DNA of 64,000 nt from G963704535 sp963704535. Lineage in GTDB: Bacteria > Chloroflexota > Chloroflexia > Chloroflexales > Roseiflexaceae. The stretch's first letter is position 1. The number at the start of each line of letters is the position of its first letter. The notes beneath the pieces are model-generated. The model did no database searches, was not told where the DNA came from, and saw only the letters and a program-made list of their open reading frames with translations. This document shows, piece by piece, positions 26,678 to 36,034 of this stretch. The stretch lies in NCBI GenBank assembly GCA_963704535.1, contig OY969916.1, forward strand, positions 7,626,001 to 7,690,000, read 5' to 3'. Position numbers and translations under genes: made by a program.

Positions 26678-27425
26678 ATGCCAGGGTATGCGTTCGTCCG
26701 CTGCCACGCCGAGCTGAACATCTTCCTCCCGCGCGATCAGCGGCACACTACCATCGCCGCGCCGTGCGCCGGCCACGAGTCGGTCAAGAATCTGGTCGAG
26801 TCGCTGGGCGTGCCCCACCCGGAGATCGCCGCGTTGCTAGTACACGGCGCCCCGGTCGATTTCAGCTACCAGGTCCGGCCGGGCGACCAGATCGAGGTCT
26901 TCCCCGCCTCGGTCACGCTCACGCCCGCGCCGCCGCCGCTGCGTTCGCCGCCGGTCGGCTTCCGCTTCGTCCTCGACACGCATCTGGGCCGGCTGGCGGC
27001 CTACCTGCGGATGCTGGGCTTCGACACGCTCTACCGCAACGACTACGACGACCCGGAACTGGCGCGGCTGGCCTCCGACGAGGGCCGCATCCTGCTGACC
27101 CGCGATGTCGGGCTGCTCAAGCGCAGCATCGTGACCCACGGCTACTTCGTGCGCGAGACCGCACCGGCCCGCCAAACTGGCCGAGATCGTGCGCCGCTTC
27201 GCACTGCACGGCGCGATCGGCTCCTTCCAGCGCTGCATCCGCTGCAACGGGCCGGTGCAGCAGGTGCCGAAGACCGCGATCGACCACCTGCTGGAGCCCA
27301 AGACGCGCCAGTTCTTCGACACTTTCCACCAATGCCAGGACTGCCGCCAGATCTACTGGCGCGGCTCGCACTACGAGCGGATGCAGCAGGTGATCGACCA
27401 CGTGCTCGGGGAAACGGGGAATTGA
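26678..27425 (+). CDS. Mut7-C RNAse-domain protein with ubiquitin-like N-terminus, frameshifted
   Basis: The N-terminal 80 residues are a ThiS/ubiquitin-like fold ('ALLVHGAPVDFSYQVRPGDQ'). They are followed by the Mut7-C domain: 'FVLDTHLGRLAAYLRMLGFD', 'LLTRDVGLLKR', then a four-cysteine zinc site 'RCIRCNGPV' and 'FHQCQDCRQIYW'. Mut7-C is a PIN-like nuclease domain, named from C. elegans MUT-7, thought to act on RNA. An extra A near 27174 breaks the frame; corrected, the protein is about 248 residues. AGGACGAG precedes the ATG. The stop codon TGA lies inside a heptamer array. Confidence 0.85.
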
Positions 27426-27456
27426 GAATGAAGAATTGAGAATGGAGAATTGAGGA
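27420..27456. repeat. heptamer array (GAATTGA type) over the Mut7-C stop
   Basis: GAATTGA/GAATGAA units overlap the stop codon. The same unit occurs within the glpA-like gene at 62841. The remaining 27457-27663 holds no recognised gene. Confidence 0.7.
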
Positions 27457-27663
27457 GCGGTGTCGGTGGTCGGTAGTTTGAAATAAGACACGCTGGACTG
27501 TGTACTCTGGTGGGCGCATGCCATTTCGGGCACCTGCGTTTTGTGTGTGCTGCATAGTCTCGGATGTGGCCGGGTTGTTACAGATCACACCTGATCGTAA
27601 AAAGCATAATGTTTCAAAACTGGTGATTGACAATTTTGAGAGGAACCTGTAATATATCGGCAG

Positions 27664-27706
27664 GACGATACATCGCTCCATCGATGCAACTGGGAGACGA
27701 TATATC
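27664..27706. promoter_or_regulatory. candidate PadR operator direct repeats
   Basis: GACGATACATC (27664-27674) and GACGATATATC (27696-27706) are 11-mers differing at one base, 32 bp or three helical turns apart, upstream of the PadR gene. A further ATATATCG lies just before at about 27651. This is the only patterned part of the 345-bp gap. Confidence 0.4.
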
Positions 27707-27770
27707 CTACAACGAAGCAACCTATGAAAAATTGTACTTCTATTGAACTCAGCCCACGTGGGACTGGGAG

Positions 27771-28187
27771 ATGGATTATATGGATAACCCTGCCCCTGTA
27801 TCAAGCGTGCTGCCAATGGTGACGGTCATCGAGTACCTTATCTTGCTTATGATCGCCACCAACCCGGCACACGGTTACGGCATTATGCAGCAGATTACCG
27901 TGCATACAAACAATGAGATTCGTCTTAGGCCCGGCACACTCTATGGCGCGTTGAAAAAGCTACTTGAAGAGAAACACTGGATCGAAGCGTCCGAGCCAAT
28001 GCCCGTTTCAGAGTTGGACAGTGAACGTAGGCGTTACTATCAACTTACTAAAGCTGGACGGGAGGTTCTGATCCAGGAAATTCGACGAATGGACTTTCTA
28101 CGCGATATGGGGCGGGCAAAGTTGGGGATAGAGGTGGCTTGCGCGGAAGGGAAAGAGACTGAAGGAGTTGGCATGCTGTCCAATTAG
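27771..28187 (+). CDS. PadR-family transcriptional regulator
   Basis: This is a 138-residue regulator from the ATG at 27771, just after CTGGGAG. The winged helix is typical: 'LILLMIATNPAHGYGIMQQI', 'LRPGTLYGALKKLLEEKHWI' and 'RRRYYQLTKAGREVLIQEI', with a short C-terminal dimerisation helix. PadR proteins often sit beside genes for proteins bearing an ABC-permease prefix domain, and the next gene has exactly that domain, so it is the likely target. The gene is in an A+T-richer island. Confidence 0.9.
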   Translation: MDYMDNPAPVSSVLPMVTVIEYLILLMIATNPAHGYGIMQQITVHTNNEIRLRPGTLYGALKKLLEEKHWIEASEPMPVSELDSERRRYYQLTKAGREVLIQEIRRMDFLRDMGRAKLGIEVACAEGKETEGVGMLSN

Positions 28188-28308
28188 TAGGATAGGAAAC
28201 TCATGAGGCTGATTTGAACTAGCAGGTGACCGGGTAGCGACCACTGATCCATATCGTCGTGGTCCTATCAACGTGACCCTCGCTTTGGGCTAGACCCTGG
28301 GAGCAACA

Positions 28309-30651
28309 ATGAGTTCTACGTTCTTGCCACTGCTGATGGGGTTCGTTCTATGGGTCTCCGAACAGCTTTATCGGCTCCTACTCGCACTCCACCCAGCCGA
28401 TGGCGGGGTTCATGGTGGGGAAGAGAAATTGTGGTTCCGCGATATGTGTCGCGGTGCTTTTCATAAAGATGGTCTCCGTGGCGTTTTCAAGGAGTGGGCA
28501 TACGTACTTCTACCCCTCGCCAAAGAAGCCGGCCAAGCGCAAGGCTCGCTTGTTCGCGCTTGGCTTACAGCTTGGTGGCAAGCCATTAGCTCCCATTTCG
28601 AAGCCCCACGTCAATTTCGGCGGCGTCGGCCGCGGATACCTGGAAGATCGACCTCATCACAGGTTCTATCCCAGCATAAAATCAAGGACTGGTTGCGCGG
28701 CAGCCTTCGTAGCCCCGTGTGGGGAGCAATAGCCGTCTTGCTCGCGCTGTTTGGCCCGTGGATTGCCGATGTCATAGCAGCAATTCCTCATCGGCCTATC
28801 GTCTACTTTGCTCGATCTTTCATTGTCAATGAGGGCGATAGCATCATATTACAACCTTTAGTATTTGATTTCCTCGGTGCCGATCTTACATATGAAACAG
28901 ACATCGACAATAACGGGAGTTTCGAGACGTCAGGTCCTAACCCTGTTTTTTCTGCAATCGATCGTAATGGACCATTCATTCAGACTGTCACCATGCGTGT
29001 TTGTAACCCAACAGCATGCAGCTCTGTTTCTACAACCATTTACATCAAAAATATCACCCCGTTAGCGAACTTCCAGGCCCCAAGCTTTGTGGATGAACGG
29101 ATAAGCTTCGATCTTTCACTGACTGAGTCATTTGATCCATCCCCGGTAGATACGACCATTGGATTTAACTATGCGTTTGACTGCGGGGATGGAAAAGGCT
29201 ATGGTTCCTTCAGTAAAGTGAATTATAGGTCCTGTATAGCGGCTGTTAGTGGTCCGTTAGAGGTTAAGGGTAAAATCCGGGACATTGATGGTGATGAGCA
29301 CGAATATCACGCAATCACGATCGTCAATAAGGCGCCGGTCCTGCTTGCGATACCTTTGTTAACCAATACACCGTTTCCGATTGGTGAGACTCCCACAAGA
29401 ACTGCTACACGGACCCTCGTACCGACGGCAAGTCCAACTGAGCGATCGGTTGCTACGCCGACAAATGCTTCTACACAGATGCCGACTGCGGCGCCGGCTA
29501 AGTCTCCTACTCTGATAGCCCTGCCGGAACTGGCTGGGTGTCCACCGAATATCTGCACCAGCAATATCCCAGATCCGTCTGAGCCAACTCCACGACCAGC
29601 CGCACCAACTAACACCACAGCGCCGAGAATGACTCCGATGAATACAGTGGAGCCGACACCGACCAGTACGACTGCGCCGACACCGACCAGCACACCGACA
29701 CCGACCAGCACGACTGCGCCGACACCGACCAGCACACAGACACCGACACTGACCAGTACGACTACGCCGACACCGACCAGCACACCGACACCGACCAGCA
29801 CACAGACACCGACACCGACCAGCACACAGACACCGACACCGACCAGCACACAGACACCGACACCGACCAGCACACAGACACCGACACCGACCAGTACGAC
29901 TACGCCGACACCGACCAGCACACAGACACCGACCAGTACGACTACGCCGACACCGACCAGCACACAGACACCGACCAGCACGACTACGCCGATACCGACC
30001 ATTACAGTGGAGCCGACTGTTATACCGCTACCAACATGTACATCAGTTCAGGTACCGCCAATGGATGTGATCCTTGTACTCGATCGCTCGGAGTCAATTG
30101 GTGGGCAGAAACTTGAAGATGTCAAACAGGCCGCGAAAGTATTTATTGGGGCGATGGACTTAGACCGAGATCGGGTTGGGCTTGTCACGTTTGCGGAAAC
30201 CGCCACGCTCAACCAGCCCCTGAGTCACAATCGTAGTGCTATTGAAGCGGCGATCGATGGGATCGAGCATGACTATGGAACGAACATCACGCACGCTATA
30301 ACCATAGCCCATACAGAGCTAAAAAGTACCGATCGCAATCCTGTTGCTACTCCTATCATCATTCTCATATCGGATGGAAGGATCACAAAAGATGGCGACC
30401 CGCACATTGTGGCAGATGTCGCGAAGGCAGAAGGCATACAAATCGTGAGCATCGGTTTGGGAAGCCAGGCTGACGAGTTACTCCTGCGCTCTCTGGCTTC
30501 GACCGACGATGATTACTATGCTGCTCGATCAACAGTAGATCTGGAAGCCGTCTATGCGAAAATTGCTACCAAAATTATGCACCCTTGCAGAGTAGATCTT
30601 GAAATCTTGCCGCTCGGAAGCCTGCGAGATAATCCTATGTTCACTCTGTGA
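28309..30651 (+). CDS. permease-prefix / PKD / Thr-Pro linker / VWA-domain fusion protein
   Basis: Domain order in 780 residues: residues about 15-65 match the permease prefix domain ('LYRLLLALHPADGG', 'EEKLWFRDMCRGAFHKDGLR'). A hydrophobic span at about 140-160 follows, then two PKD/Ig-like units (170-345) with 'FDCGDGKGYGSF'. Residues 350-580 are a Pro/Thr-rich linker built from TPTPTST repeats. Residues 585-760 are a von Willebrand A domain with a complete MIDAS (D-R-S-E-S, the 'GTNITHA' Thr and 'ISDG' Asp). A cytoplasmic prefix, one membrane span and a long stalk would display the VWA domain outside the cell. I know of no characterised protein with this order. Confidence 0.85.
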   Translation: MSSTFLPLLMGFVLWVSEQLYRLLLALHPADGGVHGGEEKLWFRDMCRGAFHKDGLRGVFKEWAYVLLPLAKEAGQAQGSLVRAWLTAWWQAISSHFEAPRQFRRRRPRIPGRSTSSQVLSQHKIKDWLRGSLRSPVWGAIAVLLALFGPWIADVIAAIPHRPIVYFARSFIVNEGDSIILQPLVFDFLGADLTYETDIDNNGSFETSGPNPVFSAIDRNGPFIQTVTMRVCNPTACSSVSTTIYIKNITPLANFQAPSFVDERISFDLSLTESFDPSPVDTTIGFNYAFDCGDGKGYGSFSKVNYRSCIAAVSGPLEVKGKIRDIDGDEHEYHAITIVNKAPVLLAIPLLTNTPFPIGETPTRTATRTLVPTASPTERSVATPTNASTQMPTAAPAKSPTLIALPELAGCPPNICTSNIPDPSEPTPRPAAPTNTTAPRMTPMNTVEPTPTSTTAPTPTSTPTPTSTTAPTPTSTQTPTLTSTTTPTPTSTPTPTSTQTPTPTSTQTPTPTSTQTPTPTSTQTPTPTSTTTPTPTSTQTPTSTTTPTPTSTQTPTSTTTPIPTITVEPTVIPLPTCTSVQVPPMDVILVLDRSESIGGQKLEDVKQAAKVFIGAMDLDRDRVGLVTFAETATLNQPLSHNRSAIEAAIDGIEHDYGTNITHAITIAHTELKSTDRNPVATPIIILISDGRITKDGDPHIVADVAKAEGIQIVSIGLGSQADELLLRSLASTDDDYYAARSTVDLEAVYAKIATKIMHPCRVDLEILPLGSLRDNPMFTL
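29645..30005 (+). repeat. coding minisatellite for the Thr/Pro stalk
   Basis: Variants of ACACCGACCAGCACACAGAC and ACACCGACCAGTACGACT repeat about 15-17 times, all in frame and in multiples of three. The near-identity of units at DNA level indicates recent expansion. Confidence 0.85.
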
Positions 30652-30804
30652 TCCGCTGCTACGAGACCAGCAAGGTCGCGACGCGGGCGACGATCTGGCT
30701 GCTGCATTGGGGCCGGGTGCTCGAGGCCGACTTCGCTTGCGGGATCAATAGAAATGCTGTAGACTACGAAACCCATCGTCGCAGGCGTGGATATGGAGGA
30801 GCAT

Positions 30805-31422
30805 ATGCCTGAGTTGGTGCTTGCATTCAAACGAGATAGTGTTCCTCAACTCCCTTTCAAGAGTTTTATTCGCGATACTGAATTTCTATCCGATCTCATT
30901 TCAAATTCAGTATTTGTAGAGCGTGATCACGTAGAAGATGATCCTTCGTTCAAGCAACTTGTCGTCTATTCGATTCTTCGATATGGCGATGGTTTGATCA
31001 GGTACAGGCGTGCAACCAGGAGTCAAGAAGAAAGATTGCATAGATTATATTCAATCGGCTGGGGCGGGCACGTCAACACCACTGATAATGTTCTTCCGCT
31101 TTGGGACGATGCGATGATCAGCCAAGCCGTATATAGAGAACTAAAAGAAGAGATAGACGCGAAGTTTGAAGGACAGCCGACGTTAATAGGTCTATTAAAT
31201 GATGATAGCAATGAAGTAGGACGCGTACATTTTGGTATTGTCTATGAATTTTGGCTCTCTTCACCCACATTCTCGCGCAGAAATAAACAAGGGCAGGAAC
31301 ATATAGCTTTCGCACCGTTAACGGAGATCATCACACATCAGGCTGACTACGAAGAATGGTCTCGCATGATCATATCAGACTACCTGACGCAGGACTTAAG
31401 GGAAGGTGCATATGGGCGTTAA
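30805..31422 (+). CDS. Nudix-like predicted phosphoesterase (COG4112-like)
   Basis: I start at the ATG at 30805 because TGGAGGAG precedes it. The 205-residue protein has a Nudix-type core: 'YSIGWGGHVNTTD', about 20 residues, then 'VYRELKEEI', matching the REx2EE part of the Nudix box with a widened spacing. The N-terminal 'FIRDTEFLSDLI' and 'LVVYSILRYGDGLIRYRR' resemble the COG4112 predicted phosphoesterases. The substrate is unknown but presumably a nucleotide diphosphate derivative. Its end overlaps the dCTP deaminase start, so the two are coupled. Confidence 0.7.
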   Translation: MPELVLAFKRDSVPQLPFKSFIRDTEFLSDLISNSVFVERDHVEDDPSFKQLVVYSILRYGDGLIRYRRATRSQEERLHRLYSIGWGGHVNTTDNVLPLWDDAMISQAVYRELKEEIDAKFEGQPTLIGLLNDDSNEVGRVHFGIVYEFWLSSPTFSRRNKQGQEHIAFAPLTEIITHQADYEEWSRMIISDYLTQDLREGAYGR

Positions 31423-31972
31423 ACCAGACGCTTGGATTCGCGAGATGGCTCTGGAATATGGTATGGTAGAGCCTTTCGTTGATGAGCCGATGCGTATCGG
31501 GGTTGTTAGCTACGGATTATCGTCATATGGGTACGATATTCGTGTGAGCAATGAATATAAGATCTTCACCAATGTCAACTCGGCAATAGTTGACCCAAAG
31601 AACTTTGACACGTCGTCATTTGTTGACTTCGAGGGCCAGGTCTGTATCATTCCGCCGAACTCCTTCGTGCTGAGTCGCACAGTCGAATATTTCCGCATGC
31701 CAAGAGGCGTTATGGGTCTTTGCATTGGAAAGAGTACCTATGCGCGATGCGGGCTAGTCGTTCATGTTACACCGCTTCAGCCCGAATGGGAGGGGTTCCT
31801 CACGCTAGAAATCAGCAATACAACTCCGCTACCCGCGAAAATTTATTCCAATGAGGGTATCGCACAGGTCCTGTTTATCACCGGCGATGGCGAGTGTGAG
31901 GTCAGTTACAAAGACAAGAAGGGCAAGTACCAGGGGCAGACGAATATCACACCACCGTTTATTGAGCGTTAG
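31412..31972 (+). CDS. dcd: dCTP deaminase
   Basis: This is a 186-residue enzyme from the ATG at 31412, behind AAGGGAAGG. It has the dUTPase/Dcd fold with 'SYGLSSYGYDIRVSNEYKIF', 'GKSTYARCGLVVHVTPLQPE' and the catalytic-Glu motif 'WEGFLTLEISNTTPLPAKIY'. The C-terminus carries 'YKDKKGKYQGQTNITPP'. It converts dCTP to dUTP for dTTP synthesis. The overlap with the Nudix gene suggests a nucleotide-pool unit. Dcd homologues can also serve in phage defence, but nothing here distinguishes that role. Confidence 0.93.
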   Translation: MGVKPDAWIREMALEYGMVEPFVDEPMRIGVVSYGLSSYGYDIRVSNEYKIFTNVNSAIVDPKNFDTSSFVDFEGQVCIIPPNSFVLSRTVEYFRMPRGVMGLCIGKSTYARCGLVVHVTPLQPEWEGFLTLEISNTTPLPAKIYSNEGIAQVLFITGDGECEVSYKDKKGKYQGQTNITPPFIER

Positions 31973-32078
31973 AAGGTCGCCTAACGCCCTGTCGCTTGTA
32001 TAACACGGCTCCCCGGCGCGAACGCGCAACCATGACCCCACTCGCCACCCTACCCGGCAAACACCGATAGCCCGCGTG

Positions 32079-32087
32079 TGTTACACT
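32079..32087 (+). promoter_or_regulatory. extended -10 promoter for the ABC exporter
   Basis: TGTTACACT ends 23 bp before the ATG at 32111, with AAGGAGG in between, giving a leader of about 17 nt. It is identical to the element at 362-370. Confidence 0.5.
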
Positions 32088-32110
32088 GTGTCCTCGTGGA
32101 AAGGAGGCGC

Positions 32111-33862
32111 ATGCTACGTAACACTGGACTTCAATTCTTACGGCCCTACGTGCGGCCCTACCACGACCGGCTGCTGCTGGGGCTGCTCTACGCCGCCGTT
32201 GGGGCTGGGGCCAGCGCCTTCAGCCCCACGCTGCTGGGCTGGGCGGTGGACGAGCTACAGGCCGGGGTGCGGCCGCAGGTGCTGGCCCTGTACGCGCTTG
32301 GGCTGCTTGGGCTGGCCGGCACCCTGGCCTTTTTCCGCTACCGCCTGCGCATGCTCACCGGCACCATCGCCGCCGGAGTCTCCTACACGATGAGCCAGGA
32401 TCTGTTCGCGCGGCTGCTGCTGTTCGACCAGCGCACCCTGCAACAGTTCGGCACCGGCGACCTACTCTCACGCGCCACCAGCGATTTCGTCTATATCTGG
32501 CGGTTCTTCAGCGCCGGCATCCAGATGTCGCTCCACGCGCTGTTTCTGCTGGGCATCGGCTGCGCGCTGATGGCGCTGTCCAGCCCGCTGCTGGCTGGGG
32601 TCGTCGTTGGGATGCTGGCGGCTAGCGTGGCCGCACAGGTCGGGCTGGGGCGGGTGCTGGAGCGCTCTTTCACCCGCGTGCAGCGCGAGATGGCGCGGAT
32701 GTCGACCTTCGCCCAGGAGCACCTCAGTGCCGTGCAGATGCTGGCGGCCTACGCGCAGGAGCCGGCCGTCGTCGCGACCTTCAAGCGCATTAACGACGGC
32801 TACACGCGCCAGAACCTGGGGTTTGTGCTGCGGGCCAGCGCGATCACGCCGCTGCCGAGCCTGGTCGTGCGCTTGGCCGCGACGCTGGTGCTGGCGCTCG
32901 GCGGCGCGCTGATCATCAATGGCACGCTGACGATCGGGACGTACGTGCAGTTTATCGTCTACCTGGGGCTGTTGAGCAATGCGACCATCCAGTTGAGTCG
33001 GGCGGTCGAGCGGCTCCAGCAGGGCAGCGCCGCCGCCGGTCGGATCGGCGAGGTGCTGCGGCGCCAGCCCGAGATCGCCGACGCCCCCGACGCGCTCGAC
33101 CTCCCCCTGACTGGCGCGATCCGCTTTGAGGAGGCCGGGGTGCGGCTCGACGGGCGCTGGGTGCTGCGCGATATCACGCTGGAGGTACACGCCGGCACGA
33201 CGCTGGGGATCGTGGGGCCGACCGGGGCCGGCAAGAGCATGCTGCTCAGCTTGGTCAGCCGGTTGCGCGACCCCGACGCCGGCCGCGTGACGATCGATGA
33301 GCACGACGTGCGCCGGCTGAAGCTGACCGCGCTGCGGCGCATGATCGCCTACGTGCCGCAGGAGACGCTGCTGTTTGGCATGTCGCTGCGCGACAACATC
33401 ACCCTAGGCCTCGCGGCGGTCCCTGACGAGCATGTTCACCAGGCGGCCCACACGGCGCGGCTGAACAACGACCTGGCGCAACTGCCGCAGGGCATGGACA
33501 CCACGGTGGGCGAGCGCGGCACGACGCTGTCGGGCGGCCAGAAGCAGCGCACGGCGATCGCTCGCGCGCTGGTGCGCGACCCGCGCATCCTGCTGCTCGA
33601 CGACGCCATGGCCAGCGTCGATACGCAGACCGCCGCCGAGATCGTCGGCGCGCTGGCCACGGCCCGCGCCGGCCGCACCAGCATTGTGGTCAGCCAGCGG
33701 CTGGCGCCGGTGCGCGATGCCGAGCAGATCGTTGTGCTCGACGAGGGGCGGATTGTGGAGCACGGCACGCACGTGAGCCTGCTGGCACAGGATGGCCTGT
33801 ATGCGGCGATGTATCGGCGCGAGTTGCGGCAGGCCGAGGACGACGAAGGGGTGAAGGGGTGA
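32111..33862 (+). CDS. heterodimeric ABC exporter, subunit with degenerate ATP site
   Basis: This is a 583-residue half-transporter from the ATG at 32111, behind AAGGAGG. Six membrane segments precede an NBD with Walker A 'GPTGAGKSMLL', signature 'LSGGQKQRTAIARAL' and Walker B 'ILLLDDAMASVD'. The residue after the Walker B Asp is Asp rather than the catalytic Glu. This is the pattern of the degenerate-site partner in TM287/288- or BmrCD-like heterodimers. It pairs with the next gene. The last residues (EGVKG) and the stop are encoded by an octamer repeat. The substrate is unknown; drug or lipid export is typical. Confidence 0.92.
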   Translation: MLRNTGLQFLRPYVRPYHDRLLLGLLYAAVGAGASAFSPTLLGWAVDELQAGVRPQVLALYALGLLGLAGTLAFFRYRLRMLTGTIAAGVSYTMSQDLFARLLLFDQRTLQQFGTGDLLSRATSDFVYIWRFFSAGIQMSLHALFLLGIGCALMALSSPLLAGVVVGMLAASVAAQVGLGRVLERSFTRVQREMARMSTFAQEHLSAVQMLAAYAQEPAVVATFKRINDGYTRQNLGFVLRASAITPLPSLVVRLAATLVLALGGALIINGTLTIGTYVQFIVYLGLLSNATIQLSRAVERLQQGSAAAGRIGEVLRRQPEIADAPDALDLPLTGAIRFEEAGVRLDGRWVLRDITLEVHAGTTLGIVGPTGAGKSMLLSLVSRLRDPDAGRVTIDEHDVRRLKLTALRRMIAYVPQETLLFGMSLRDNITLGLAAVPDEHVHQAAHTARLNNDLAQLPQGMDTTVGERGTTLSGGQKQRTAIARALVRDPRILLLDDAMASVDTQTAAEIVGALATARAGRTSIVVSQRLAPVRDAEQIVVLDEGRIVEHGTHVSLLAQDGLYAAMYRRELRQAEDDEGVKG

Positions 33863-33917
33863 AAGGGTGAAAGGGTGAAGAGGTGCCCCTTCACCCTTTC
33901 ACCCCTTCACCCCTTCG
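33846..33917. repeat. octamer hairpin at the stop of the first exporter gene
   Basis: AAGGGGTG/AAAGGGTG copies at 33846-33880 pair with CACCCTTT/CACCCCTT copies at 33883-33917. The left arm encodes the final codons and stop of the upstream gene. Confidence 0.85.
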
Positions 33918-33953
33918 CTTCGAATCGGGCTATGATCTAGGGAGAGACGAGTG

Positions 33954-35817
33954 ATGTCTGAGCGGCAGCAGATGGAGAAGAGTCAGGGGCAGGACACCGC
34001 GCTGCTGGCCCTGATCGCGGCCACCGTGGCCCCGCACTGGCGCCCGCTGCTGGCCTCGCTGGTGCTGCTGCTGGCCCAGGCCGCGTTGGGCGTCGTGCCG
34101 CCCTACCTGGTCCAGCAGGCGATCGACGGCCCGATCGCGGAGGGCGACGCGGCCGGGCTGTGGCCGCTGGCCGCGCTCTACGGCGGCGTGGCCGTCGCGG
34201 TGTTCGCGTTCCAGTACGCGCAGACGTACTTTCTGCAGCAGGCCGGGCAGCGGGCGCTGGCCGACCTGCGCACCCGGCTGTTCGACCATATGCTCCAGCA
34301 GGGGCAGACGTTCCATAGCCGCCTGCCGGTCGGCGACTTGGTCGCGCGCCTGACCAGCGATGTCGATGCGCTCAATCAACTGCTCTCCAGCAGCGTGGTC
34401 ACGATGCTGACCGAGAGTGTGACGCTGATCGCGATCGTCGGCGTGATGCTGGCCGTCAACTGGCGGCTGGCGCTGCTGTCCCTGGCGGTGCTGCCGCTGC
34501 TGTTCCTGGTCACGCGCTATTTTCGGCGCCGCATTCGCGGCTCGTCGAGCACCGAGCGCACGGCGCTGGCGCGCACCAGCAGCTTCCTCAACGAGCAGCT
34601 CCACGGCATGCTGATCGTCCAGCTCTTCGGGCGCCAGGCCCAGAGCGCGCAGGAGTTCGACGGCTACAATACGAACTACCGGCGCGCGCTGCTGGCGATC
34701 CGGCGTCACAGCGCGCTGTTCCTGGCGGTGCAGGAGGTCCTGGCGGCGCTGGGCCTGGCGGCGCTGCTCTATGGCGGCGGCCAGGGCGTGCTGGCCGGCT
34801 GGGCGACCCTGGGCACGCTGGTGGCATTCGTCCAGTACGTCGAGCGCGCCTTCCAGCCGATCCTGCGGCTGTCGGAAGAGTACAACGCGGTCCAGATCGG
34901 CCTGGGCGCGGCCGAGCGGGTCCAGCGCATGCTCCAGACCCAGCCGCTCGTCGGCGACCCGGCGGCGCCGGTGGTGCTGCCGCGGGTGCGCGGCGCGGTC
35001 GAGCTTCGGGAGGTGTGGTTTCGCTACCCGACAGAGAACAAAGAACTAAGAACAGAGAACAAAGAAGAGATAGCAAAGAACAAAACACAACTGATAACTG
35101 ACAACGGACCACGGACCAGTGACGAGTGGGTGCTGCGCGATCTGTCGCTCAGAATCCCGGCCGGCCAGGCGGTGGCGGTCGTCGGCGCGACGGGCGCGGG
35201 CAAGTCGAGCCTGGCCGCGCTGCTGGCCCGCTTCTACGATCCGCAGAGCGGGCAGGTGCTGCTCGATGGGATCGATATCCGGCGCCTCGCGCTGCGTGAT
35301 CTCCGCCGCGCCGTCGCGGTCGTGCCGCAGGACCCGGTCTGCCTGGCCGGGAGCGATCGCCGCCAATATCCGGCTCTACCGCCAGGATGTCGGCGACGAG
35401 GAGGTGCGGCGCGCCGCCGAGCTGGCCAACGCCGCTCGGTTCATCGAGCAGCTGCCCGATGGCTACGACCACGAGGTGCTGCCGGGCGGCGCGAACCTCT
35501 CGGTGGGCCAGCGCCAGCTGCTGGCGCTGGCGCGCGCGCTGGCGCTCAGCCCGGAGGGCGTGCTGGTGCTGGACGAGGCGACCAGCAGTATCGACACGGC
35601 GACCGAGGCACTGATCCAGGACGCGTTGCAGCGCATCCTGCGTACGCCGGACCAGCGTCGTGATCGCGCACCGGCTCAGCACGATCCGCAACGCCGACCG
35701 GATCATCGTGATGCATCGTGGCGTGATCGTCGAGGACGGCACGCACGCCGAGCTGCTGGCCCGCAGGGCTACTACGCGCGGCTGCACCACCACCAGGTGA
35801 CTGCTAAGCTGTTGTGA
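33954..35817 (+). CDS. heterodimeric ABC exporter, catalytic-site subunit, frameshifted, with repeat-encoded insert
   Basis: It starts at the ATG at 33954, downstream of AGGGAGAGA. The NBD has Walker A 'GATGAGKSSLAALL', signature 'LSVGQRQLLALARAL' and Walker B 'VLVLDEATSSID' with the catalytic Glu, complementing the previous subunit. Three one-base indels (extra G near 35354, extra C near 35648, missing G near 35768) must be corrected; the end is then 'GYYARLHHHQVTAKLL'. Right after the A-loop Tyr ('VWFRYP') about 30 residues are inserted, encoded by heptamer repeats (35031-35122), before 'EWVLRDLSL'. Related NBDs have only a few residues there. Confidence 0.88.
35031..35122. repeat. heptamer arrays inside the exporter NBD gene
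   Basis: About thirteen successive 7-mers change from the AGAACAA type to the CTGACAA/CGGACCA type. Both types are found between genes (8747 and 21496). They are read in frame next to the nucleotide-binding A-loop. Confidence 0.85.
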
Positions 35818-35964
35818 ACGTTCAGCCGGGCTCCAACTCAGAGCCGTCACCTGAGCCGCGTAGTATCTCACGCAGCGTTGAGACCGGAGTGGGCATGTGC
35901 TCCGCACTTTGCTTGTCGCCTCAAGCACCGCTTTTCTCCAGAAGAAACTACATTCTCGTGAGCC

Positions 35965-35973
35965 TGCTATACT
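35965..35973 (+). promoter_or_regulatory. extended -10 promoter for the sigma factor gene
   Basis: TGCTATACT, identical to the element at 3436-3444, precedes the sigma-factor ATG by about 60 nt. The heptamer repeat at 35978 would lie in the untranslated leader. Confidence 0.45.
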
Positions 35974-35977
35974 GCAA

Positions 35978-36027
35978 AGATAGAGGATGGAGGATAGAAG
36001 GTCACGCAACACGCAACACGTATCACG
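35978..36027. repeat. heptamer array in the sigma-factor leader
   Basis: AGAGGAT/GGAGGAT units are followed by ACGCAAC units. It lies between the promoter-like element and the start codon. Confidence 0.65.
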
Positions 36028-36034
36028 GAGCATC

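Noticed and set aside
26640..27393. Extension of the second SDR to 27393 as one protein
   Set aside because: After about 26640 the frame becomes an Arg/Pro-rich shadow of the Mut7-C gene, which has its own ribosome site and motifs in another frame.
29307..30002. Val/Gly-repeat open frame opposite the Thr/Pro stalk
   Set aside because: It is the antisense translation of the minisatellite, with no ribosome site.
29645..30005. Possible CRISPR array
   Set aside because: Units are contiguous with no unique spacers and encode a stalk in frame; no cas genes are present.
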